From: CAZGSG01 sp964528095
Lineage (GTDB): Bacteria > Bacteroidota > Bacteroidia > Chitinophagales > Chitinophagaceae
Length of the DNA: 20,882 nt
Assembly: GCA_964528095.1 (NCBI GenBank)
Contig: CAZGSG010000081.1
Span: 1-20,882 of the forward strand
Reading direction: 5' to 3'
The notes below the pieces were generated by a model. The model did no database searches. It was not told where the DNA came from and saw nothing but the letters and a program-made list of their open reading frames with translations. Shown here in pieces: positions 13,972 through 20,882 of the stretch (positions are counted from its first letter, which is position 1; the number at the start of each line of letters is the position of its first letter). The position numbers were made by a program, and so were the translations under genes.

Positions 13972-16176
13972 ATGACCAGTAAACGCTTTATTTATTTCAT
14001 AGTAAGCGCTTTTATTACCGGCAATTTGTTGCTGATCCTGCTGCAATACAATTCTGCTAAAAACATCAATGATCTTGTATACGGAAATGAGAAACTCCTG
14101 GATGAGTTTAAGGTAGGTAACCAGTTACGCGACCTGGAAAAAGATGTTATCTCTATTGAAAGCAGGATCAGGGGAATGATCGTGACTAAAGACACTTCGC
14201 ATATCTCCGGCCTGGCTTTACAGATCAATGAAACAAAATCAATCCTTGATCAGCTGCAAACTATTCGGGGCGATAATATTTCCACCATTTATGTAGATAA
14301 ACTGGACTCGCTTGTACGGCAGAAGCTGGAACTGAGCAAACGTATCGTGGACACTTTTTATTATTCAGGGAAACTTGCTGCAGAGGCGCTAATGGGCTTT
14401 CCAAAAGGCCGCCAATTAACAGAGGCCATATCCCAAGTGATCCAGCAAATGGACAGTAACCGCCAACTGGTATTGTTTGAGCTTACCTCTTCTATTGACC
14501 GCAGTGGCCAGGAAGCCCGTAAATGGGGAGCCATACTGATCGTAGTAGTGTTGCTCAGTGGCGCTGGTTTATTCTGGTATATTATCAACAGGATACGGCA
14601 TCAGAATGAGTTGATCAATCAGCTTGATAGTTCTGAAAAGAAAGTGCGTGAAGCCGCAAGGGTTAAAGAAAATTTTATGGCCAATATGAGCCATGAAATT
14701 CGCACGCCTATGAATGCCATTCTCGGCTTCACCGGTTTAATGCAAAAGAAACCAATGGATGCGGAATCTAAAGAATACCTTTATTCCATTCAGCGTTCGG
14801 GTGAAAATTTACTGACCATTATTAATGATATTCTTGACCTCTCAAAGATAGAAGCGGGCATGATGCGTATCGAATCCGCTCCTTTCAGCATCCGTGATGT
14901 GGTTGGTTTTATTGAACTCATGTTTGCAGAAAAAGCAGCAGAAAAAAAATTGTCATTTATCACAACCATTGACCCGGATACTCCCGATCTGCTGGAAGGT
15001 GATGCAGTAAGGCTCACACAAATACTGGTAAACCTGGTAGGAAATGCGATCAAGTTCACACAAAGAGGAGAAGTGCGTCTGTATGTTGGGAAAAGAAGTA
15101 TGGATAATAAGAAACTACAACTCGAATTTGTCTTAACCGATACAGGAATTGGCATTCATAAAGAACAACTCCCTTATATTTTCGAACGATTTCAGCAGGC
15201 AGAAGATTCCATCACCCGCAACTATGGAGGTACTGGCTTGGGCCTGTCAATTGTCAATGAATTGATCCATTTACAAAATGGAGAAATCAATGTGGAAAGT
15301 GAAGCGGGAAAGGGCACAAGTTTCAGCTTCATGCTACCTTATATGGTTTCAGAAAAACACGATAGTATCGAAAAACAGGCAGTGCCGGTTAACGAGACCT
15401 CTTTAACTTCCGAAAATGTTCGCATCCTGGTGGTAGAAGATAACGAGATGAACCAACGCCTGATGGAACATCTTCTGAAAGGCTGGAAATTAAACATTGC
15501 TATTGCATCCAACGGAAAAGAAGCGATGGACAAATTAAGCACTGAAAAGTATGATCTTATTTTAATGGATATCCAGATGCCGGAAATGGATGGTTATACA
15601 GCTACGCAACTGATAAGACAAGCGGGAATAACTATTCCTGTAATAGCAATGACCGCGCATGCCTGGGCCGGTGAAAAAGAAAAATGCCTGAATTATGGTA
15701 TGGATGATTATCTGTCCAAGCCGATTAAAGAAGAGGAGCTTTCAAGACTGATCTCCCGGTACACGACCCATCAAAAAATGGAAAGCGGCCAGCCAGTGCG
15801 TCTACCTGCCACCGATATCGGAACTTACCAGTATATCAACCTTCAGTACATGAAACAGGTAAGCGGTGGTGATAAGGAATATGAACGTGTTGTTACGGAG
15901 CAATTCCTGGAAATAATTCCCGAAGACCTGGAACGACTGAGTCTCGCACTACAAAAGCAGGACCTCGATACAGTTCACTCCACCGCCCATAATATGAAAA
16001 CAAGTATTTCGATTATGGGTCTTTCTGAAAAGCTGCAGGCCTGCCTGGATAAACTGGAAGAGTCTGCCGATCCGGCTGTACTGGCAGAAAGCCTAACTGC
16101 CTTAAAAACCATTTGCCTGGGCGCGCTGGAAGAGGCCCGGCATTTTCATGCGCAGTTTCAGACTGCGGGGCTTTAA
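13972..16176 (+). CDS. Hybrid sensor histidine kinase with receiver and HPt domains
   Basis: The 734-residue inner-membrane protein has a helix at 5-25, a helical periplasmic sensor (about 30-184, CHASE3-like by length and layout) and a second helix at 185-206. HisKA follows, with phospho-acceptor His241 (NMSHEIRTPMNAILGF), then an ATPase domain with the N box (NLVGNAIKF, Asn358), DTGIGI (390-395) and GGTGLGLS (419-426). A receiver domain has Asp533 (LILMDIQMPEMDG), and the C-terminal HPt domain has His673 (HSTAHNMKTS). All phosphorelay residues are present, so the path His241 to Asp533 to His673 can deliver phosphate to a separate receiver. The orphan LytTR regulator upstream (Asp53) is the obvious candidate. 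The ligand is unknown. Confidence 0.93.
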   Translation: MTSKRFIYFIVSAFITGNLLLILLQYNSAKNINDLVYGNEKLLDEFKVGNQLRDLEKDVISIESRIRGMIVTKDTSHISGLALQINETKSILDQLQTIRGDNISTIYVDKLDSLVRQKLELSKRIVDTFYYSGKLAAEALMGFPKGRQLTEAISQVIQQMDSNRQLVLFELTSSIDRSGQEARKWGAILIVVVLLSGAGLFWYIINRIRHQNELINQLDSSEKKVREAARVKENFMANMSHEIRTPMNAILGFTGLMQKKPMDAESKEYLYSIQRSGENLLTIINDILDLSKIEAGMMRIESAPFSIRDVVGFIELMFAEKAAEKKLSFITTIDPDTPDLLEGDAVRLTQILVNLVGNAIKFTQRGEVRLYVGKRSMDNKKLQLEFVLTDTGIGIHKEQLPYIFERFQQAEDSITRNYGGTGLGLSIVNELIHLQNGEINVESEAGKGTSFSFMLPYMVSEKHDSIEKQAVPVNETSLTSENVRILVVEDNEMNQRLMEHLLKGWKLNIAIASNGKEAMDKLSTEKYDLILMDIQMPEMDGYTATQLIRQAGITIPVIAMTAHAWAGEKEKCLNYGMDDYLSKPIKEEELSRLISRYTTHQKMESGQPVRLPATDIGTYQYINLQYMKQVSGGDKEYERVVTEQFLEIIPEDLERLSLALQKQDLDTVHSTAHNMKTSISIMGLSEKLQACLDKLEESADPAVLAESLTALKTICLGALEEARHFHAQFQTAGL

Positions 16177-16212
16177 ACTCCCCACTAATTAAACCCGCTT
16201 TCGGATCACCGG

Positions 16213-16242
16213 GTCGTCGAAGCTTTAACACAGGTGATCGAC
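16213..16242 (+). promoter_or_regulatory. Possible LytTR binding site C before the GH18-deacetylase-GT2 gene (weak)
   Basis: GTCGTCGAA (16213-16221) and GTGATCGAC (16234-16242) are again 21 bp apart and share the T..n-CGA core of the other boxes. The second copy is followed by TGATTTT, like the T-rich tail in site A. The assembly gap starts 8 bp downstream, so another copy could be hidden. Confidence 0.3.
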
Positions 16243-16250
16243 TGATTTTG

Positions 16251-16260
16251 NNNNNNNNNN
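16251..16260. other. Assembly gap (10 N) in the promoter region of the GH18-deacetylase-GT2 gene
   Basis: This is the third run of exactly ten N, 51 bp before the next start codon. Since the other two runs are placeholders, the real distance and any promoter elements here are uncertain. Confidence 0.9.
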
Positions 16261-16311
16261 GTCCTGGCTTCAATGTCTGAATTAGATCTCTAATAAGGAC
16301 TAACTAGTTTT

Positions 16312-19300
16312 ATGGCACAGCAAAAACAAATTTTCCAGACAGATTCCCCCCGCCGGTGGAATACGTTTAAATGGACAGGTCGTTTTTTCATTTTCTGCAT
16401 GGTGTTGATGATACCAGTGGTGATTATTACCCTTTCAATGGGAATTAAGCCCGCCCTGCCCTTACTTATCAATGAGCAGGATTCGATACACCATATCAAT
16501 AACCCTGTTTTGCCTAAAAAATTCAATGAAAAAGAGCTGAAAAAATACAAGGGCTTTACCGATTTCCTGGATGTCAGGAAAAGGAATTGCCAGTTGATGC
16601 GGCAAAAATCGGTGTTGACCACGAGCAGTATCCGCTCTGCATTCTATGTTGACTGGGATCCCCAATCTTTTTCTTCCCTGCAAAAAAATATTGACAAGCT
16701 CAATATGGTAATGCCTGAATGGTTTTTTATCGATCCCGTTACAGATACACTCAAACCATCTATAGACCAGGCGGCTCTGAGCCTGATGAAACAATACCCG
16801 GTCAGGATCGTTCCGATCATCAATAATATAAATGAGAATAAAGGGCAGGGCGATTTCGACGGAGCGCTTATTCATCGCATACTGCATAGCCCTGCAAAAA
16901 AAGAGCGGCTGATCAATGATATTATCAAATACCTGCATCAATACAATCTGCAGGGCATCAACATAGATTTTGAGGATTTTAAGGAAAAGGGTGATGAGCC
17001 GATCATTTCTTTTCAACAGGAATTATATAAGAAGCTTCACGCAGAGAACCTTCTCGTTACCCAGGATATTCAGCCAAATGATGATGATTTTAACGTAAAG
17101 AAATTAGCGGAACAAAACGACTATCTTTTCCTGATGGCATATGATGAACACTACAGCACCAGTGTAGCCGGTTCGATCAGCAGCCAGCGTTGGATTGAAA
17201 AGATAATGGACGAGACCAGTGCTTCCATCCCTCCCGAAAAGATCATTCTTTGCATAGCCGCATATGGCTATGACTGGCCTGATCATACAGAAGCTACTAC
17301 CCTTACTTACCAGCAGGCACTGGCCAATGCCAAGGAATATAATGCTGTTATAGATTTTGACAACGATACCTATAACGATCACTATTCTTATAGTGACGGG
17401 AGCGGGCTGAACCATGAGGTATACTTCAATGACGCTGCAACAACCTTTAACTGCATGCGGTTTGCCGATGAATATGGCGCGGCGGGCACTGCTTTATGGA
17501 GATTAGGCAGTGAAGATGAACGTCTCTGGGATTTTTATAGCCGCGATCTGAGCAATAAAAGCCTCGAGCAAAAACCTTTTGACTTTTCAATATTGCAATC
17601 TGTAAACACACCGGTGGAATCACCTGACTATATTGGCGACGGAGAAGTATTGAATGTGGTCAGCAAACCACAGCCAGGCCTTCTTCATCTGGAGATCGAC
17701 AGTACAGAAAAGATCATTTCGGAGGAGCAATACATACAGCTTCCTACCAAATACGTGATCAGGAAATATGGTAATGTGCACAATCAGGTCATTCTCACAT
17801 TTGACGACGGACCTGATCCCGAGTATACTCCACAGATACTGGACATTCTTAAGAAAGAAAAGGTACCCGCGGCTTTTTTTGTGGTAGGAATGGAGGCAGA
17901 AAATAACCTCCCGCTATTAAAAAGAATTTATAAAGAAGGGCATGAGATCGGTAATCATACATTTACTCACCCTAATATAGCAGCAGTCAGTACAGAAAGA
18001 GCGTTGACAGAAATTGAAAGCACAAGATTGTTAATAGAATGTATCACGGGCAGAAGCACTATTCTTTTCCGTGCGCCTTATAATGCAGATGCGGAACCTT
18101 CAAAGGAAGTGGAGCTAAAACCAGTGGCATTGAGTAAGGAGGCAAACTATTACAGTGTTGGTGAAAGCATTGATCCCAATGACTGGGAAAAAGGAACAAG
18201 TGCCGACAGCATATATGCCAGAACAGTCCGCCAATATGAAAACAATCCATCGAAGGGCATTATTCTATTACATGATGCAGGTGGCAACAGGCAGGCGACA
18301 GTAGACGCGCTACCACGCATTATTCATTATTTTAAAAATAAAGGAGTGGCATTTACAACGGTTGCCAATCTCCTGCATACTACCAGGGATAAAATAATGC
18401 CACCCGTACATAATAACCTGGTGCAGTTGAATGGCAGTATCGCCAACTCCTGGTATTGGTTAGAACGGATCCTCACGATTTCATTCTGGCTGGCGATCAT
18501 CCTGGGCCTCTTAAGAATAGCGCTTCTTGGGGTAATGGCCAGCTTGCAGAAAATAAAATCCAGGATCTATCAACCTGCTATTACTAATGAGTTAATAGAA
18601 CATCCGGCGGTAAATATCATTGTACCCGCATTCAATGAAGAGGTCAACGCGGTAAAAACCATACACAACCTGCTTCGCCAGGATTACCCTTCCTTTAATA
18701 TCATCTTTATAGATGATGGATCTACAGACGATACGTACAATAAAGTAATGACTGCTTTTTGTGAACATGACCAGGTAACGATATTGACCAAACCAAACGG
18801 AGGTAAAGCGTCTGCACTCAATTTCGGTATCGCGCATGCAAAAAGTGATTTTGTGGTATGCATAGATGCGGACACGCAGTTAAAAGAAGACGCCGTATCA
18901 CAACTGATGAAGAAATTCTTTTTACCGGTAAAAAATAAGATTATCGGTGCGGTTTCAGGTAATGTAAAAGTTGGCAACGAACATACCATCCTCACCAAAT
19001 GGCAAAGTATTGAATATGCGACAGCGCAGAATTTTGACCGCAGGGCATTCGATCTTATCAATGGTATAACAGTGGTGCCTGGCGCTATTGGCGCTTTTAG
19101 AAAAGACGCGATTGAGAAAGCAGGTGGATTCACGACCGATACCCTTGCAGAAGATTGTGACCTGACCATACGCATACTGAGACAAGGATACCAGGTGGTC
19201 AATTGTTCCGAAGCAGTGGCTATTACAGAGGCTCCCGAAACTATTAAACAATTTATGAAACAACGGTTCAGGTGGAGCTATGGCATCATGCAAAGTTTTT

Positions 19301-19707
19301 GGAAAAACAGGGACGCCTGCTTTAATCCTGCCTATAAATCGCTTGGGATGGTCGCATTACCCAATATTTTTCTTTTCCAGATCCTCTTGCCCATGCTGGC
19401 CCCGCTTGCTGACCTGATGTTGATCATAAGTCTTATCTGGAACCGGCACAACCCCGACAGTCTTAGCAGGATTGGTCTTTATTATGGGCTTTTCCTGGTG
19501 GTGGATATATTCGTAAGCGTACTCGCCTTTTCCTTTGAAAAAGAAAGATTCAGCAAACTTATCTGGATCATTCCACAGCGGTTTGTGTATCGTCAGCTGA
19601 TGTATGTCATCCTGTTCAAAGCGATCCGTAAAGCAATTAAAGGAGAAACACAGGGCTGGGGTGTATTGAAAAGAACAGGTAATGTAAAACAAATAGTATC
19701 CGCCTAA
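16312..19707 (+). CDS. Trifunctional GH18 / NodB polysaccharide deacetylase / GT2 membrane synthase
   Basis: The 1131-residue protein has an N-terminal membrane anchor (about 22-45) and an exported GH18-like domain (about 105-410). The GH18 signature reads QGINIDFE (214-221): Asp219 and Glu221 are kept, but the first two acidic positions are Gln and Asn. Next is a NodB-type deacetylase (about 490-690) with TFDDGPDP (Asp498-Asp499), NHTFTHP (His549, His553), RAPYN and LLHDAG (His654). A helix follows at about 720-742, then a processive GT2 domain (765-990) with DDGS (801-804), DAD (852-854), EDCD (948-951) and QRFRW (984-988). Further helices lie at about 1012-1040 and 1053-1073. This matches the GH18_trifunctional architecture of conserved-domain databases. 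By analogy with PgaB/PgaC it would polymerise and de-N-acetylate an N-acetylhexosamine polymer across the membrane, which is inference. A strong terminator follows. Confidence 0.93.
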   Translation: MAQQKQIFQTDSPRRWNTFKWTGRFFIFCMVLMIPVVIITLSMGIKPALPLLINEQDSIHHINNPVLPKKFNEKELKKYKGFTDFLDVRKRNCQLMRQKSVLTTSSIRSAFYVDWDPQSFSSLQKNIDKLNMVMPEWFFIDPVTDTLKPSIDQAALSLMKQYPVRIVPIINNINENKGQGDFDGALIHRILHSPAKKERLINDIIKYLHQYNLQGINIDFEDFKEKGDEPIISFQQELYKKLHAENLLVTQDIQPNDDDFNVKKLAEQNDYLFLMAYDEHYSTSVAGSISSQRWIEKIMDETSASIPPEKIILCIAAYGYDWPDHTEATTLTYQQALANAKEYNAVIDFDNDTYNDHYSYSDGSGLNHEVYFNDAATTFNCMRFADEYGAAGTALWRLGSEDERLWDFYSRDLSNKSLEQKPFDFSILQSVNTPVESPDYIGDGEVLNVVSKPQPGLLHLEIDSTEKIISEEQYIQLPTKYVIRKYGNVHNQVILTFDDGPDPEYTPQILDILKKEKVPAAFFVVGMEAENNLPLLKRIYKEGHEIGNHTFTHPNIAAVSTERALTEIESTRLLIECITGRSTILFRAPYNADAEPSKEVELKPVALSKEANYYSVGESIDPNDWEKGTSADSIYARTVRQYENNPSKGIILLHDAGGNRQATVDALPRIIHYFKNKGVAFTTVANLLHTTRDKIMPPVHNNLVQLNGSIANSWYWLERILTISFWLAIILGLLRIALLGVMASLQKIKSRIYQPAITNELIEHPAVNIIVPAFNEEVNAVKTIHNLLRQDYPSFNIIFIDDGSTDDTYNKVMTAFCEHDQVTILTKPNGGKASALNFGIAHAKSDFVVCIDADTQLKEDAVSQLMKKFFLPVKNKIIGAVSGNVKVGNEHTILTKWQSIEYATAQNFDRRAFDLINGITVVPGAIGAFRKDAIEKAGGFTTDTLAEDCDLTIRILRQGYQVVNCSEAVAITEAPETIKQFMKQRFRWSYGIMQSFWKNRDACFNPAYKSLGMVALPNIFLFQILLPMLAPLADLMLIISLIWNRHNPDSLSRIGLYYGLFLVVDIFVSVLAFSFEKERFSKLIWIIPQRFVYRQLMYVILFKAIRKAIKGETQGWGVLKRTGNVKQIVSA

Positions 19708-19747
19708 ACTTTTAGATCTTCCATTCCAGTTTCGTTTTTAATCCGTC

Positions 19748-19781
19748 GGCTGCTCCTTCCCTGGGAGCAGCCTCTTTTTTT
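19748..19781 (+). terminator. Rho-independent terminator of the synthase gene
   Basis: GGCTGCTCC (19748-19756) pairs perfectly with GGAGCAGCC (19764-19772) around a 7-nt loop, followed by TC and seven T (19775-19781). It lies 41 bp after the synthase stop codon. Confidence 0.92.
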
Positions 19782-19836
19782 AGCCCTCTGCCTTATTAAT
19801 CCCTTCTAATGGTTTAAGGCTGAAAGTGATTGCGAT

Positions 19837-19866
19837 TTGAACGATTCGTTTTGCCTTTTCACCGAT
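19837..19866 (+). promoter_or_regulatory. Putative LytTR binding site B (two 9-bp direct repeats, 21-bp period)
   Basis: TTGAACGAT (19837-19845) and TTCACCGAT (19858-19866) are 21 bp apart start to start and match site A at 7 of 9 and 9 of 9 positions. The site lies 75 bp before the start of the small secreted protein gene, a position suited to activation. Confidence 0.5.
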
Positions 19867-19940
19867 ACCGGTATTTTTCTGCAGAGAGGAGGTTGTAGTT
19901 TCATGGTTCATTAAAACCTCAAACACAAAAAATTTAAACA

Positions 19941-20288
19941 ATGAAAAAACTACTTATCGCAACGATTGCCTTTCTCAGCATTGCTACCGCCAGCTTTGCC
20001 CAAACAGCAGCGCCAAAAGAACCTTCTAAAATGAAAGCTGTAAAAACAGCAGAAAAAAAGGACCAGGCAAAGGTTGTAAAAATGAGCACAGATTCGAAAA
20101 AGGCTACTACCACTGCCGCTACTACCACTGCAAAGAAAGCTGATGCAGCTACCTCATCTGTAACTCCAACGACCAAGATGGTTACTAAAAAAGACGGTAC
20201 CCCTGATAAACGATATACCGCTAATAAGAAACTCAAAAAAGATGGCACACCTGATATGCGGTATAAAACGAATAAAAAACCCAATTAA
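19941..20288 (+). CDS. Small secreted basic protein with two DGTPD repeats
   Basis: The 115-residue protein has a signal peptide (MKKLLIATIAFLSIATASFA, cleavage before Gln21). A Lys/Ala/Thr-rich low-complexity linker follows (22-80), then two copies of a 15-residue repeat at 83-97 and 99-113 with the pattern KKDGTPDxRYxxNKK. The repeat resembles the short PBCV-specific basic adaptor domain, which occurs widely in small Bacteroidota secreted proteins; that identification is from memory. The net charge is strongly positive, which would suit binding to anionic surface polymers (inference). It has its own promoter region after the terminator at 19748-19781, with LytTR-like box B upstream. Confidence 0.85.
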   Translation: MKKLLIATIAFLSIATASFAQTAAPKEPSKMKAVKTAEKKDQAKVVKMSTDSKKATTTAATTTAKKADAATSSVTPTTKMVTKKDGTPDKRYTANKKLKKDGTPDMRYKTNKKPN

Positions 20289-20309
20289 TTTTCATGGCTG
20301 TCGTAATAC

Positions 20310-20404
20310 GTCCATATGTTTAAGGTTAAATAGTCTAAAGCAGAAAAATGGCATTGTGTGATCCTGTATTTAAACTTCAGACTATTAACCTTTAAACATT
20401 GGAC
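20310..20404. repeat. 95-bp element with imperfect terminal inverted repeats
   Basis: The left end (20310-20336, starting GTCCATATGTTTAAGG) and the reverse complement of the right end (starting GTCCAATGTTTAAAGG) match over about 26 bases, differing by small insertions. About 40 bp lie between them. It occupies the gap between two convergent genes. It could be a bidirectional terminator-like hairpin, a MITE-like remnant or a structured RNA end. No coding potential is seen. Confidence 0.65.
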
Positions 20405-20520
20405 AAATAAAATTCACTTAAAGCCACCTCCCGAAAAGATATTCAACCCCGCAACAAGTCAGCGGGAATTCAACAGTTCCGGATATGTGCGTGGAGGTTA
20501 ATGATCAAGCTCCGGCCTCA

Positions 20521-20542
20521 CCCCGTACCCACCAGGTCGGGG
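20521..20542. other. GC-rich hairpin after the TPR-type gene
   Basis: CCCCG-T-ACC (20521-20529) pairs with GGT-CGGGG (20535-20542), with one bulged T and a 5-nt loop. It lies 9 bp past the stop of the minus-strand gene. No run of T follows on the minus strand, so a terminator role is uncertain. Confidence 0.4.
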
Positions 20543-20550
20543 CTTGTCAT

Positions 20551-20882
20551 TTAAATACCTTTTAGTTCTTTAATTTGAGTTGCAAAATAAGCGGATTTAT
20601 CAGGAATTAAAAAACTTAATTTTATATATAGCTGAATTGCCTTTTCTGTCTTGCCTTGTTTAGCAAATATTTCTGCCATTGTTTCGGTTACAATCTCTCT
20701 ACTTTGGTTAGATATTGATGCTATGTTTTGTATTGCATTATCCAATTCTGGATCATCAGACATTACAACTTCTTGCTCGGGTTTCACTGTCTTCATTTTC
20801 TTTAACCAATCTGTAAACCTTAACATTTTAGTTGTAAGTTTATCTTGAGGTTCTTTACTGTAATCGAATTTAATTCCTTGCG
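20551..20882 (-). CDS. C-terminal part of a TPR-type protein, cut by the window edge
   Basis: The frame is open from the window edge (codons readable from 20880) to the stop at 20551. An apparent ATG at 20824-20826 is internal, because in-frame residues (QGIKFDYSKEPQDKLTTK) precede it. The fragment contains the motif FTDWLKKMK, then a tetratricopeptide-like helical pair IVTETMAEIFAKQGKTEKAIQLYIKLSFL and IPDKSAYFATQIKEL (given here in parts). It fits a Bacteroidota protein group whose C-terminus reads roughly TLAEIYxKQGxYxKAIxxYxKLS, recalled from memory. Function is unknown, and a protein-protein scaffold is the usual TPR role. It converges with the secreted-protein gene. Base composition is more AT-rich than the neighbours. 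Confidence 0.75.
   Translation of the reverse strand, partial: QGIKFDYSKEPQDKLTTKMLRFTDWLKKMKTVKPEQEVVMSDDPELDNAIQNIASISNQSREIVTETMAEIFAKQGKTEKAIQLYIKLSFLIPDKSAYFATQIKELKGI

Noticed and set aside
19865..19876. ATACCGGTAT palindrome before the secreted-protein gene as a further TetR operator
   Set aside because: The half-sites match, but the four-base spacer is missing, so the geometry differs from the two tetR operators.
20400..20550. A possible tRNA or tmRNA end, because of a CCACCA-like string near 20530
   Set aside because: No T-arm or cloverleaf pairing could be made; the string is the loop of the local hairpin.
1..20882. CRISPR arrays, rRNA, tRNA, insertion sequences or phage genes
   Set aside because: None were seen on either strand; the repeats present are paired regulatory boxes and hairpins only.

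Overview
The window looks like a draft or metagenome contig from a Bacteroidota bacterium, probably of the Chitinophagaceae type. This rests on moderate GC, a kdp operon that carries an OmpL-like porin and a short KdpD, a LytTR response regulator, weak or absent Shine-Dalgarno sequences, and a secreted protein with basic DGTPD-type repeats. The genus is not claimed. Three runs of exactly ten N (3997-4006, 6994-7003, 16251-16260) appear to be scaffold placeholders. In kdpB a gap of ten bases would break the frame, so the run length is not the true gap size.

Left block (1-7199, minus strand): a potassium-uptake kdp operon. In transcription order it holds a cytosolic protein of unknown function (DUF7674-like), a 50-aa and a 27-aa membrane protein, kdpF (26 aa), kdpA, kdpB, kdpC, a beta-barrel porin and the KdpD sensor domain. 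KdpD ends at an in-frame stop, although KdpD-like residues continue in frame to the window edge. Upstream (7200-7659) is a gene-poor leader with a 29-bp-arm inverted repeat and a minus-strand terminator.

Middle block (7660-12693, minus strand): a DinB-like protein, then a four-gene set under a TetR repressor: hotdog thioesterase, short-chain dehydrogenase, DUF2798 membrane protein and a FabF-type ketosynthase interrupted by one in-frame TAG. Matching inverted repeats (ATACC-N4-GGTAT) lie in front of both tetR and the thioesterase gene, so TetR probably controls itself and the lipid-type operon. A secreted, Arg/Trp-rich protein with an EF-hand-like loop follows, with its own terminator.

Right block (12846-20288, plus strand): a LytTR response regulator, a small two-helix membrane protein, a hybrid histidine kinase (HisKA-HATPase-REC-HPt), a 1131-residue GH18/NodB deacetylase/GT2 membrane synthase and a small secreted basic protein. 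Paired boxes related to TTCACCGAT, 21 bp apart (the spacing expected for LytTR regulators), occur before the membrane protein/kinase pair, before the secreted protein and, less clearly, before the synthase. My inference is a local circuit: hybrid kinase to LytTR regulator to exopolysaccharide and surface genes.

At the right edge the minus-strand 3' end of a TPR-type gene enters the window. The convergent gap before it (20289-20550) holds a 95-bp imperfect inverted-repeat element.
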